64,000 nucleotides of DNA from Rhea pennata (Eukaryota; Chordata; Aves; Rheiformes; Rheidae), in contig NC_084664.1 in assembly GCF_028389875.1 (NCBI RefSeq), positions 117,869,966 to 117,933,965 of the forward strand, given 5' to 3'. Position numbers and translations under genes: made by a program. Positions 1 through 14,500 of this stretch are shown here, piece by piece (within the stretch, counting starts at the first letter, position 1; the number at the start of each line of letters is the position of its first letter). The notes beneath the pieces were generated by a model. The model saw only the letters and a program-made list of their open reading frames with translations, did no database searches and had not been told where the DNA came from.

Positions 1-156
1 CACAACTTTCAAATACTTAGTAAAAATAAAGAAAGATTACTACATATAAAAATGCACCTATTACTTATAAAAATGTAACTTTTATGTTTGGAGTTTTTCT
101 GGATTGCCTTGTCGCTTTTGTCATTATCATACTCTTCCTGTGAATTATCATATAGT

Positions 157-810
157 ATCACAGAATCACGGAATCACAGAATCAGTAAGTTTGGAAGGGA
201 CCTCTGGAGATCATCTAGTCCAACCTCTGGGCTCAAGCAGGGTCACCTAGAGCATGTTAGACAGGGTTGCATCCAGGCAGGCCTTGAAGATCTCCAGAGA
301 AGGAGACTCCACCACCTCTCTGGGCAACGTGTTCCAGTGCTCACACACTCTCACAGTGAAGAAATTCCCCCTCATGGTCAGACGGAACTTCCTGTGCTTC
401 AATTTCTGCCCTTTGCCTCTTGTCCTGTCACACGGGACAACTGAAAAGAGTTTGTGCCTGTCCCCTTGACACCCTCCCTTCAGGTACTTGTACACATTGA
501 TCAGATCCCCCCTCAGTCTTCTCTTCCCCAGGCTGAAGAGGCCCAGCTCTCGCAGCCGTTCCTCATATGGCAGGTGCTCCAGCCCTCGGATCATCTTCAC
601 AGCCCTACGCTGGACTCTCTCCAGTAGCTCCATGTCTCTGTTGTACTGGGGAGTCCGGAACTGCACACAGTACTTCAGATGAGGCCTCCCCAGGGCTGAG
701 GAGAGGGGCAGCATCACCTCCCTCGACCTGCTGGCAACACTCTTCCTAATGCACCCCAGGAGACCATTGGCCTTCTTGGCCACAAGGGCACATTGCTGGC
801 TCATGGTCAA
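157..810 (-). mobile_element. CR1 LINE copy, 5'-truncated, minus strand
   Basis: The 3' end lies at the low coordinate, with tail repeats (ATCACAGA/ATCACGGA) then the CR1 3'UTR (AGTTTGGAAGGGACCTCTGG read on the plus strand) and the C-terminal coding part of ORF2. Minus-strand translation gives [20 protein letters not shown] through [13 protein letters not shown]. The copy is truncated at about 810, at the [13 protein letters not shown] region. The frame is open over the retained part but has no start or upstream domains. Confidence 0.93.
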
Positions 811-3800
811 TATAAAATACAATGACTTAGAAAAGTGTAATCGGTCAAAATTTTCTTTTGGTTTTGGTGAAGGCACAAACATTGACCAGTAGTTAAACAA
901 TGTTTCACTCTTTCAGAACATACTGAAATGAAAATTGTTATTATTCCATAGGCCTATCAACTATTCTGGCTTTCTCTGCCATTTTCACCTTTATTCACAC
1001 TATTTTTCTTTATTATTTGCATGCAAAATGGAAAGAAAAATAGTATTATACCTGAGATGTAATACTACTGTAACATAAATTGAGGTCAAATGATAAAGGA
1101 TAGGCAATATTTGAAAATTTATATTGCAGCCCTTTTACTTCAGATTCCAGAGGGCACGTATTTGATGGTAAGGCTGCATGCATGTATTTACTTCAGCAAG
1201 ACTATTCACTTGCTGTTGAAACTAACTCTCCAAACAGATACCTGTCTCAGTTTCCTATCAAGGCAAAGTGGTTGATACACAAATTGCATTCTCTTTCTGC
1301 CTTTTCTGCATCCAGTTCAATTGCTACTGAAGTTATTAGAAAAAAATCCCTCTGGCTTGAGCAAGAAGTTAAATTGGGCTCTCTTGGGTTTGTGGTATAG
1401 TCTTAGGTGAAACACAAGCCCTCTGTCCCACAATTAATTTATCTATACTCTACCTTCCAATATTATAGCAAGCCAAGTTAATACTGCATTTTGAGTGTGT
1501 AATTCTTTTATGTTGTATTTCAGGCAGTTCAAAGCAAAGTCATATTTTAGCTACCTACATATAATTATAAACTGAGATCATCAGATGTTAGAAGTAGATA
1601 AAATCTGTAGAGCACACAAAAATATTACAGAGCTGTTTTTTTGTTTTTTGCTTGTTTGTTTGTTTCCTATCAAGTGATTTTCTGTTTAATGTGTTGTCTG
1701 GAATATAGACTACATAAGATGGGGACTGTCTAAAATATAATATTATTGTTTTCATTATATTTACGTGTTATTTTATATGGTTTTTCTCTTATGGTAGTAA
1801 CTTCAAAGTTATGATACACTGGTGTTGTTATTCTGTATTATTCAAAAAAGTAAAAGTAAGGAAGGATGCATTCTACTTCTAATATGACAAAAATAGCTTT
1901 TATAATCTAAAAGGCTTTTTTATGTCATATACTCACTTTTAGTCAGGAAATTTTCAGCAAACTTATGTGAAAACTACACAATAGAATGTATATATATATA
2001 TATGTTTTTATTCCAAACAAAACATAATTTAAAGGACAGCAAAAGATCTGGGAAATTTTGTTAGGAAATATATTTTGAAAATTTAATAAATATTCCACAT
2101 GATTTTCTAAGTCAATATGCACACTCCATCATGGCACACCGAAAGAAGTTTTGTTCACCACTCATCAGATAAGGACAGTAGGTAAAATGCAAAAAATGAG
2201 TAGTAAATTAGACTTTCTCACATTTAGAACTGCAAGGCCATTTTGTCTGGACTTTAACAGAGCATTTAAATTCAAGCCTAACCTGCTTCTTAACACAACA
2301 CTTTCGTCCTTAGAGTTAAGCACATTACTGCATCCCAGCAAGTTAGAAACCAAACATTTAGTAACAGTTTTTGAATGTCTCTCCTCTGCATATATAGGTG
2401 CCTCACAAACAAACCTCGACCTCTTTATGAGCTGCTCATGAAAGAAGGAAACTTGGTAGTTCTTTAATGTTTAGAAGAAGAGGCCTTCTCTCCTGAGAGA
2501 GAGAAGTGAAGAGATGCAAAGGTCCTGGGAAGTGAAGAGATGCAAAGGTTGGATTTACTGACCATAGTGTGTCTCCAGGCTCTCTGCCTCCACACCAGCT
2601 ATATGAGAAATGCAGGCTTTATCTCCTATGTAGCTGGAATAATATGCGTTTACTATTATACTTCTTGGGAGACATAATTTTGCATTAAAGCTGGCCAAGA
2701 ACTTTCTGACAAAATTTTACAGATGAAAAAAGGCTGATTTGTAAACTCTGAAACTCTGGGCAGGAACTGAAATTTAAAAGCTAATAGTAATATCCAGCAA
2801 GGTTTTTATTCCTTCAGAATATCATTCATCAGCAGGGTGTTTCTCATTAAAATAAGGATTGCAGGCCAGCTGTTAGCTTGTTGATCAGGGTTTTTCACAG
2901 GATGTTACAAACCCGAGTTGAAGTTATACCCCACAAAATCAGATCATAGAGTCAGGCAAGCTGACCAATAATTACTTAATCATTTTTACAATGTATATCA
3001 ACTCTGATAGGTTAGAAGGATATGAGAAAACTGTTACAAGAAATGTTTAACTTCTGTTCCCAAACAACCATGGTAAGTACCGTAAGCAATCCACGGGATT
3101 ATTTAATGTGGGGAACTGTGTGAGATTTGTCTAAATAATTACGTGTTTACAATACAGACACAAACATCTGAGATTAGGGTGTTTTTTTTTTTTTTTTTTT
3201 AATAGTCGGTAGAGATTTAGCCAATAGTTGATGGATATGTCTCATCCTGTACTAGATGCTACATGCGGCCAGATGAATTGTGCCCTGTATGGCATTAATT
3301 GTTTTTATTTTGTTTCGACTGACCATAAATGGTGAGTAGGTAGTACATAGGTCATGTATAGACGTCTACATCACAAACACTAAAAGTTAGATAAATGAAT
3401 TCTGGTCCTTGTGATACTGTTGAGTTTTGTATAAGACTTATTCATATGTTAATCAGATCTAATAAAAGAGCTTGAGGAAAGCATAGTCTAAAATATCTCT
3501 CTGATATGGTAGAATATGAAAGACTTCGTGACAAATCTCTGTTCTTAACCATTCAGAGAAAGGACTGAAGCCAGGATATATTACAACCTACCAAAGTATA
3601 TTAACTATGGTGCTACACACTATTCTTGTGTGAATGATGTTTAAGCCCTCAGAAAATCCCTTTTATTCCAGCGCACTATAAGATTTATTCTGAATATTTC
3701 GAAGGGATGAAAAAAACATCTTTTGCTCGTTTATGTTCCATGTTCTTTCATGATTTATTTATTTTTATTTTATTTTATTTTATTAATTATTTATTTATTT

Positions 3801-6800
3801 TTGTTATAGGTCATGCTTCTAAGGCATATTTGAACACCTAACCTTTTTGATCCGTCTGGTAGAACATAACTAGAGACCAGATGCAATTTAAAAGGGGAGA
3901 CAATCTACTTTAATTTACACTTTCTTATAGCTTTTTTTTTTGTACTTAACATGGCACACCCTTATTTGATTCCTTGGCATGTTAACTGAACCAATCTCAA
4001 ATTGCCTTAGAATTTGTTAGTCTTCGACCTTGAAAGCTAAATTCAGAGATGACCTGTCAGATGAACAGGGAATCCAATGTGGCTCTAACGTAGTTTAAAA
4101 GTGTTCATCTAAGTGAAAATTAGATAAACTTAGATTATGTCTAGAGTTGTTTCATCTCACAACTGCAATTATTTTAATTTTACATAAAACTTAATTCCTG
4201 AAGGTGGCAGCATCATAAGCAAATCTATATATAGCCTTCAATGTATACAAAAATCCCAAACATAATGATGGTATTATAAGTGTTAATTTAACAGTAATGC
4301 CATATATGACTAAAGAGCATGGATAACTAAGAATAATTCTATATTGGCATTTGGTTAGAAATTTGCATTGAACATTTACAGTGCTTTTATGAGTCATAAA
4401 ATTTAAAAAGAATATTTTTCCTTTTGTTTCCTTTTAGCATTCCATGCTTTTGATTCATCCCCATGAACTATTATAAGCATTGCATACCAAAAATGGTAAA
4501 TTTTGGAACATTTTAGGCCTGATTCCCTTTTTCACATAGATCATTTTATATAACATAGGCATTATTAAAATAATCACAACATAAATGTAGTTTAACCACT
4601 TTAACGTCTACTTCAGAGTGCTAGCTTAACAATTCAATGTTAGGGACATTTCATCCTTCATGTCTCAAAGTGTAAGCAGTCTTCATTTGTCTACAAGTGT
4701 TATTTATTTTATTTTATTCTGCATAGTTGTCTGTGTAACCAGAAAAGAGGAGGTTAACAACTGCTCTGTTTCATTTATCCATATCCCATTTAGGGATGCC
4801 CATTTCGGCATAAACCACCTTAGAAATCTTTCTAAAATCTAATATTTCTACATAAGCAAAGTTTTAAAAAAATGTCTATGGTAGGAAATAATTGAGACAA
4901 TACTGGAATCAGAGAGGGGGGAAAGTTCCATCAAGCTTAATTATTATGGGAGAAACCTTTTATATTACCTAGATTGAAAATAGAGAAAGCAAAGACGTAC
5001 AGGTCACTCCTGCAAAGTCCCTGTGACAGCCAGAAAGAATCTCACTCTGCCCCCAGAGAAATGCAACCTTTCTCCTCCCCTATCTCCTTGGAGAAAGCAA
5101 GGTTTTCAGAGGGGGTAAGCCCAGCCTTTCACACTGGGGTAAGCAGGGTGAGCCACCATGTAGGGTAGCATAGCTGCAGAAAGGTAAAGGCAGTATGGAG
5201 GTACATTCCTCAGTGCTTCCTTCTGGAACGGAGAATTTGCATCATTCCTTAACAACGGTTACACCTAAATGTTGCAAACTAGCCGTTGGTCCTGCCTGGC
5301 TGTTATCTAGAATACGTAGCACATTTTCCAGCTCAACAGGACTCTCTCCCTGCTGTAGCTCAGGCCTCTGATTGTCAGGTTCCTGGAGCACACACCTCCA
5401 GATCAGTATTTTACATCTTGGACTTGTTCAGCTCTGGCTTCCCTGCGTCACTCTCCCTGTGTTCTGCTTTCTCAGAGGTACCTTGTAACCAGCTAACTCC
5501 ATAAAGCACACACTATTTAATCAGAAAAAAAAGCATTTGAGAGAAAAAGTGTTTTAAAATGTTGAAATAGCACAAATAATACTTAGCTTACCTGCTTGTC
5601 ACATGTTTTCCACCTCAAAATCCTGTAGAAGGTTTGCCTGTGTCTTGCTCAGTCTTATATCTGTCAGTAATCTGGCAGGTAAAATGCCTTTTCTCTCATG
5701 TCAGAACCGAGATTCTCTGCATTTTCAAGTCCTCTGCCTTCTAAAGCTTCCTAAACCTGACCAAACTAGTCTAAGCTAGTTCCACGGGGCAATACTTCAA
5801 AAGGATTTTTTTCTGCTTAATTTTAGTATTAGAATTTACCATCATTGTTTTTAGTTCCTACAGCAAGCATTCCTTAGTTTTCCTGATAACCCAGGAAGAC
5901 TTCAACTAACAATTCTGTAAAAATGTGTATGTAACCTCAAAGACAGTCACTTTTGAATATTTTGTACTCCTATAATATCGGCAAAATTAGCAATGATATA
6001 GTGACACTAATGTGATAGTCCATTATTTTGGAGGGGGAGTTCCTGATGCAACTTCTTTAGAATTTCACTCCAAAAATATTTTTTGTTAGTTGGCTCTGAC
6101 AAAACTGCAAATGTCAGAGGTCTGCTGCATTGCCTCTGGCCCCCCTGCCCCCAAGACAAAATTAGCTTATCGCTGGTGTAATTACTCTATTGTCAGTATT
6201 ATAACTGTGGCTTTTTCACCTGGGCCACTTGCACTCCAGACTTGCTTGTAGACTGATACTGAGACAAGTGAGGTGTCATAGTGCGTTGCAAAAAACCTGA
6301 AATGGCTCAGTGATATCAGCTGACGGTGTTACTTGTCTGTCATTCTGAATGATCTACAAAACAAATGCTAATAATTACAGCAAGATTAAAAAATATATAG
6401 GTAACAAAAGACAAAAGTTAGAGTAGATGGAAATGAGGCCTGTGACTCCCCACTATTTCTGAAATACACTTAGTCTCTTAGAATCTGAGTCCTGACTATA
6501 AAAGGGTATAAACAGAATCACGGCCACCTAAATTCACACAGACATCTCTCTAAAATGCTGTTTTTCCCGTACATCCTTCTTTCAAGGGCAGACCTGTTGC
6601 CTATCTCTATGTCATCATGTCCAATCATCCCCGGTGACTACCAGACAAAGCAGACAGGAATCACAGCTCTTCATTTCTCCTTCCACTCATTTTTCTCTAA
6701 AGACTAGTACTTTCAGAAATCTTTTTGTCTGGTTCCTGCCTCTTGCTGTGACACAGGCTATGACTGTATAACCAGGAATACTTTGCAGAGCACTCAGATA

Positions 6801-9800
6801 TAGCTGAATGATAAGAAAGGGCCATCTCATTCTATCCTGCACTAAAGTTTTTCCAGTGACTGATTTCAAACCTTGTGTTTTTAAATTAATTTAAAAAATT
6901 GCCTTTTTTATACATGCCAGATGAAAGTATATCACATACTTTGATGAATAAAAATGAATCTGTTATTGGAAATGAATAAATAAATAACTAAGCCAATGTA
7001 ATTGCATGATGAAAACCTTGGAGCTTTGCCAACTTTCCTACGCTATAGTTATTCAAGAGAATTTTATAAAAATGTAGATAGAAATTTGCAAGATCTTTTA
7101 GTTAAGTAATTAAGAGTAAAAAGTTTTACCGTTATGTCTGGTTCCCGTGTGTCCAGGAAATATTCATAATATTGTTCTGACAACATGAAAGAGGCTAAAA
7201 TTCATCACAGAGACTTTCTCCAGTTAAAAATATAAACAACTCCTGATGTGCAATGACATTTGAAATACAGCGCGGCCATCATACTGAAAATCTCTTAAAT
7301 ATAGAACATGTCCGGGCTTGATGATCTAATGCATGTAAACAGATATTTTCGATTTGTAAATATTTAATTTTATTAACTTATAGAAAGACCAGTGTGTGTT
7401 GCATAGAGATTAACATGTTGGAAAGCATGTTGGTGTTTCTACTTTTATGGATTTTCCCAGGATTTCATGGGAACCAAGAGCTTCAGAAAATGATTTTTAA
7501 TCAGTGTGACTTGGCTTGGGAGTTTACTTTGGCTTCTGTTCAAGCAGAAAAATCTAAAAGAGCAAATTACATCTCCACGCCCAGTTAGAAAGTCTGCAGG
7601 TATTAAGCTGTTTGTTGAGTAGAGTCATTGCGTTAGTAATTTTAGCTGTGTTTGTTCTTTGCGGAAGGCAACAGGCTCTTCCAGATGGTTTCAAAATATG
7701 GCAGGGCAAAACTTGATCTTATTGAAACTAAGTTTCTACTTGAATTGTTGTTTTTTACTTCTCGGGTTTTCTCTATTTTTTTTCAGTCAAAATGATTGTT
7801 AATATATCTTTTTCTCTCTGAAATTTTTTTTACAAATGTTTATTTCAGAAATTGTATAAAAATCCTTTGTTTTAGGGAAAGAAAGCAAAATCATAATGCT
7901 CACAGTAGAGTGTTTTGCCTCAAGGGCCTGTTTTGTGGTGGGTGTCATTTTATATTTCTCTCAACTGGAATAAAAAATATCTCTCTTGCAGAAAAAATCT
8001 CTTTTTTTTCCCCCCCAGTGAAATACTTGCACGTAGTCAGCTTAGCTGGTAAGTGCTTTGCCAACTTCCTTAGACTTTTGAATAGAAAATTTCAGGATTA
8101 TTTAAAGCCATAACTTAGTTTTGGAGAGCTACCTGCCTGATCAGAAATGTTTATCTTTAGCAACAGATTTGGCTTCAGAAGGCAAGGATGACCAAATGAT
8201 TATAGTAATAATCATATACTTCATTTTACCCTTCCCTGGTATACTATGAAAATGCTCCTGAAATTTCAAAATAAGCAAAAAGGTCTAGAGCAAGCATCTT
8301 CCCTCTGTAATAGCAATGAAACATTTGACTGGTTTGACTGGTTTCACTAAAGCTGAACACTTACTCCAATTCTCTGAGGTATAAGTGAAGGTAGAGTTTA
8401 GCCCAGGGCATGATACCTATATAACCTACAAACCCAGCCTGTTTCTCTGACACAGAGAGACTGCTCATATGAGGAAGAAAGCAACATTTGGTTTTGCAGA
8501 GGGAAACTTGCTTAATTCTTGCCATATTAAACAAGAACACAGCCCAGAGGAAGCCTGTTAAGTAGGTGTCTGCAGTCCCTAGCAATGATAACCTCCCTAG
8601 CAGTGGACTGCAGTGCAGTGTTGTGCTTCTCATATATTAGGGGGTCTGCTGACAACAATTTTTTAAGAGATGTAGCAGTGGCAGTTGGACATGTAGGTGT
8701 TGCAGGCACATCTCTCAAAACATCCCTTGCCTTCCTGACCTCTGCAAGTTGCTGGGTAGACGTAGTTATTACTAGTGCTCCCTCAGAAGATCAACTGTCC
8801 CTCTAGCACCGTGACTACTGCCAACACTGGCTAGTGCAGTTTGAATTATGCTAGCTCTCAGAAATGACTTTTCCTTCTCATGTCTATGTCTCCAAACATG
8901 CTCAAAGTCAGCATATTTTAACTCACATATGTTTTCTAGACCAAAAAAGGTTTGGACACCATTGCTGTGGATTGTATAATTAATTTTCAAGTTTAAGAGC
9001 ATGAATGCTTCTTTGTTGGCTGAATTTGTAATCTGTGAAAGATAGGATACATTTTCTTTTGTTTTTTCATATTTCTGTGGAATTTCTCCTCAATTCAGCT
9101 GCAGCATAGACACTATACCTTGTTTTACAAGCCATGAAGAAACGGGCTGGTAACATATCCAAATATAGCGTAAGCCTTGAGGTTTCAGCCAGCTGTTAAA
9201 GCTTTGAAACTATCTTATGTTTAAGACACTGAAAAGACTGAGAAGCATAAGTCTTGGAGTATGTGGTATTCATTTATCTGGAAGTTTACATGTGCTTCTT
9301 GACAAATCAGTGTTACAAAAAGAGGTCCTAGACTCCTGTAAAATAAGCTGAAAAAGAGTAAGGGACCTTGCAGTCATGTAAGCTGCCTGAACTCTTCAGT
9401 TCACCAAGCAAAACTTTGGTCTTTCATTAAATGTACTTTCAGGGATGAACAATTTACCTTGTACATCACCAGGTTGCATCCTGATGGTGCTTGGCTCCAG
9501 AATTATTTATAATAATCACTGTAGAAAATGATAGAATTTTCCCTTTAGTGAATAGGTTGAGCGCTGAAGCAGAAATTTGATTAGATGACTGACCCTGTGT
9601 CACAGAGGAAGTATGACTGGAAAGGGAACTGAGCTACATGTACAACCTAACCACAGAGCCACTTTTCTCTCTTTTTAGGAGTCTGCTTTAGCTTTGTATT
9701 AAGTGTCCACAAAGGCCTATAGATCTGCGTAGATAAGACAGGAATGACCAAACTGCCACTAATACTCTATGTAAACAGCCTTTATTGTAAATTATTTAAG

Positions 9801-11500
9801 ATTTCAGAGGTATTTATTGATTTGCTTGTTTGTTTGCTTGCTTTCAGTTTTTCCAAAATGATAGCATGGTATATTCATTTATCTGTATGTATATCAGTTG
9901 AAGAATTTATTTAAACATCCTAAGTACAAAGTTTTAGAGCTGGACCTGCTGTGCAGGTTGCCTAAGCTATACAGCACTCTTTCTACAGTCAGATGCTGGA
10001 ATAACTTTTATAGTTAGATTCTATAACTAAGGAGAAATATCAGTACAGTGTTTTTCTTCAGAGGGAATGATGAAAGAACGGAGAAAGCCACATAGGATGG
10101 AAAGCCAAGTCACTTTAAGCCTGACAGTCTGAATTGCTAATTGGTGTCACCCTGTCTTCCCTCTGTAGTCACTGAGAAGAGATAAAGCAACTCCAGGGAT
10201 CAGTTGCTCTCCAGGGAGCAATTCAGATCTTGGGCTCTTTGATTCATCTGCTGCAGCTGACTTCCTCTCTACAGACCGCACAGAAGGCCTAGGGAGGCTG
10301 TGCTCCTATTTTAATTACCTGAGCTAAGTGCTTATAGATAGAAGAACTAAAGATTCTTCCAGATTAACCACAAGACTTCTAGCATATTTTTTATTTGTTT
10401 CCTCCTTTGTCCTAGAAAGTAGATTACATAACATTTGTATTTAAAATATCTGTGTTTCCTTCCGCATATGAGAAAGGCAGATACAGGCTGAGGCTAATCT
10501 CCTTTTCTCATAGAAATAAGTTCTTTTTTTTATTATTATTCTCATGAACTGCATTAAGCCTTCACTCCAAATGTGTTGGGAGTGGTTCTGTGCTACCTGG
10601 GTCCTTGTCTCACTGGCCCTAATCTCAGTGCATCTACAGCTAGAATTTCTGACTTTACAAATGGAACAGTTTTGGAGGTTAGAAGTAGATGAAAACCCTC
10701 CTCCTCCTCAGATATCCTTGCTGTTTTTTCAGCTATGTTCTTCTGAGAGGAGCAAATAACAAGTAGTCCCAGTACTCCTAAAGGTTGCTCTCCAAGCAAA
10801 AGATTTCATGAGGAAGGGATATCAAAGCAGGTTATGACCTGGTGTGTGGGAGGAAGTGTGGAGGGTAGAGAGGAAATGGCACAGGACTCGGATACATAGT
10901 GTAATGTCCCCTCTCCAATTACAGTTACAAAGACCACCAGTAACTGTGAATTTTTGAATGATTGTTGTCCATTTCTCTCCCTTCAAAATCTGGTGATGGT
11001 AGTATGCAATGAGCCACCTATGTATTTAAAGCTATTTGGGTAGTTCAGATGCAAAGAGAATGAGAACAGGGAGATCTTGATGGTGACCACCCTTGTATAC
11101 AGAGACTAAGGAAAAGGTCTTGCAGCTGGGAACATCATCTTCCAGGAAGAGAAAAAAGCTATAACTGATGAAGAACTGTTGGTGCTGCTGTGATGATAGG
11201 GAACAGATTGGTCCACAGGCATTTTACATGTGCCAAAATTGTATAAACAAGAGCAAGATTTTGATATAGAGGGCTCTCTAACTTCAGTTTAACTTTGGTA
11301 AGAAAAGACACAAGAATCAGAATCTGGAATCTGTATTCTAGAGAAACACAAGCTGTAAATACTGTGCAAACTTTTCAGGAAGAAGTGTAATAAATATTAA
11401 ACATAATTAGGAGATGGGATGTAAACTCCAACACTCAAAGGCTTTAAAACAAGATAAAATGCATTTCTGAATTATGTACTCTATTTCTAATGGATGGCAA
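811..11500. other. Intergenic AT-rich DNA, no gene seen
   Basis: No coding exon or RNA gene was recognised. It contains a T19 run (3182-3200), T/A-rich TTTTA repeats (about 3750-3805) and a 21-base direct repeat with 26-base period (2503-2523 and 2529-2549). All open frames are short and lack family features. Confidence 0.7.
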
Positions 11501-11504
11501 ATAT

Positions 11505-11546
11505 AATTGTTATAATGGTCCCCTCTAGCCTTAAAATCTATGAATC
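11505..11546 (+). mobile_element. Old CR1-type LINE 3' end fragment
   Basis: GGTCCCCTCTAGCCTTAAAA followed by CTATGAATC matches, with changes, the 3' end of older archosaur and turtle CR1 families (GGTCCCTTCTGGCCTTAAA, CTATGAATC). The coding part upstream is not recognisable. Confidence 0.5.
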
Positions 11547-14500
11547 ACTTGCTCTTGCACAGCAACCTAACACAGAAGGCTGAGGGGAGAAGGAGTTTAT
11601 TGCACCAAGCGGCATTGCTGTGCATAAAACCACACCCCAAAGGAAAGGTAGTTGAGAGGAAATTGGTGTAGTAGGTTAATGAAAGGCAACAGTGACCAAT
11701 AGAAATAGAGAATTCATCTATACTGCTGTCTGTACCAGTACCATATGCAGTGGCAGGAGGACGAGGAGAAGCATCCGGACAGTCACAGCTGAGGGTGAAA
11801 CACAAGACTTAGGAATGATCTTCCACGGACGCTGACAACCCAACCCTTTTGTTTTGTCTGATATCTCTGTGCAGAGGCACTAGCCCCCATACTACTGTTC
11901 TTGCACAGTCCAGAAAAACATATTAAATGAAAAAGAAGCTTGTAGATGCAAACTCAGCTCACCATAGCCACCACAAATTATTTATCTGTAGATTCCTCAA
12001 ACTTTTCCAAATGACCTCCTGCTATACAAAAACTGATTAAACCTGTAGTGCATACTTTTCTGAAGTAAATAATCAAATCTGAAACCAGTCAGAAGAATTG
12101 AAGGTTTTGATGACATTTCATCCAATCATTTCCAATTTCTAGTAAAATTTGAAGGTTTTAAAAGGTCAGTGTTTCTTTCCAGCAAATCAGAAATCCTAAG
12201 GTTTTACCAACAGTTATAAATGCATTGCATATTGTATTCCAGCTACCTCTAGTGATCAGCAACAAAGTAGACCAGAAATAGTGTCCATCATGGGAGATAG
12301 ATTTTTAAGAAGAAGAAGAATTGGGATTTTATTCATGATAAATTATGACTGACAGGCTTCTTAGAAAAAAAGATTCATAGAGAAACTGTTTCAGCTCCTG
12401 ACCTATGAATTTGGTGTTAGTTGAAAGAACCATGTTCAGCGGAGAGAATGGTTGCCTGCTTTTTGCTTTCTTAGCAATTTTTCTACCAAAGTGTCACTGT
12501 CTTTCTCAGGATATTGCTAAATCCAGTTGTATCAGTGAGCTAAGGTTGATTTATTACCCTTATTTTAGCTTTTTTTTTTTTTTTGACTGTTAAGAAAAAG
12601 GATATTAAGTTATTTTAAAAGGTCCATGTATTTTACACACAAAGAACCAATAAAATTTATCACCTCCAAAGCTCTCCTATAAGCTTATTTGAGACACCCA
12701 ATCTCATCATCCAAAATCTTCAACCTCCTTTATTTTAAAGTAGTATTTCTCTTTTATTTCTTATACATTCTTTAGATTTCTGTTTTTGTCTGTTGTTCCT
12801 TTTGAGTTTTAGATGACTGAGCAATTGCTAAGAGGAAAAAAAAAACAAGATTTTCTTTCTAATAAAGTCTCTGTGGTACATCTCATGAAAGTTTTCCTCT
12901 TTTCATTGTTGTTATTAATATTATTAATACCATTACTAGTACTAAAAAATGTTTACATAGCATTTTGATTTTTATAAACATGACCAAAACCAAAATCTCT
13001 TTCCTAAGAGACTTAGTATTAATTAACAAAAATATAAGCTTAAATTAAATTCAGACCAAAGTCCAAAGGAGAGAGAGCACAGAGAATGTGTGTTGTTAAC
13101 AGAGTGACAGGGATATGCAGTGTGCCTTGCATACCTTCCTGGAGTTGCACTCTTCCTTTAGACCTGAAGTCACAGCTTCCATGAAGTGTGTTTGTGTTTC
13201 CTAAAAGCTAATGAAAAAAAGCTTTCCAAAGCTAATTTGATAAATTTGCATTTCTTAGGTGTGCAGCTGAAGGAGTGGAAGAAACATTCTGTTTAGCCTG
13301 GAGTTCTGCTTATCACCCTGAATGTGAGGTACAGAAAATGTTTATCAGTTTCCTGAGTGACTGGTTGTTTTCTTAGGTGTGTGCCTATAGTCAGTGCGCT
13401 GTAAAGCCACTCCTCTCTGTTCTCACCACTCTCATTCTCTGTGTAATTATATGTGCACTGTCACACTCTTGAGAAACCAAGCGGATAACTTACTAATATC
13501 ATAACTTTTTTTTGCTGTTGTTGATGCATCAGTTTTACATGTAACAGTGACTAAGACATTTACATTTTTAATCTTTGCTTCTTCTGACAGCATCCCTTAT
13601 TCATCATTGTCACAAAGTCATAAACTGTCAATAATGATTTCTTTTTTTTCAGAGCAAAGTGTTAATGTGGAACACAATATTTGAAAAGTTATCCTTGCTT
13701 TTAATATATTTTTTCTTGCTGTCTTCACTTTCTTACTTTTTGTCCTTGAACTTCTAATTTGCTTTTAAACTATTTGGTTTTCTTTGCATAGAAATGTGTG
13801 GGTCAATGATGCTTTTTTAAATTGTCTAAGAAAGGCAGTTTTCTCTCAAGATTCGAGTTCAGTATATCTCTAGCTGAGAGATGCGTATGTGCGGGATAGG
13901 GAGGAAATGACTTGATGTGACTCCAGTCAAATTGTAGACAATTTAGTATTATCTGAAATTACACAGGTGTCTCACCATCATTTGGCAGAAAGGAGGTGTT
14001 TATACATTCTAATTGCATTCATTAATTCACGAATGTACATTCAAATATTCTCTCATATTTCATGCATGCATTAGGTATACAAAATGATTGGAACTAGCAA
14101 CAGAAAATAACTCGTATACCTTCCATAGCTGTGAAGGAGTTGTCATCAGACAGGACCGTAGACACATGTCCCAGGGCTTTGGAGTTCTGAGGGGTGAAGA
14201 TCCCTCACTGTGTGCACTAGGGAAGGACCAACCATGACGAAAAGATCTCCCCTCCTGAGAGAAGCTCCTGAGACACTATAGGGCCCTACAATGGTCCCTA
14301 CAAGTACATACTGCCACTGCAGGCTCACGGCAGGGAAGACACTAATAAAAATAGGTCAATTTTAAAATTTTCTGGCTTAAGTCTGAACCATTTTAAGCAA
14401 AATTTCCTGCAAATAAAATTAGAATAATATATATCTGCTGATTTAAAAAGGTTTTATAGGGGTATTTTTTCCATATAAACCTCTAGAAAGGGGAAAATAA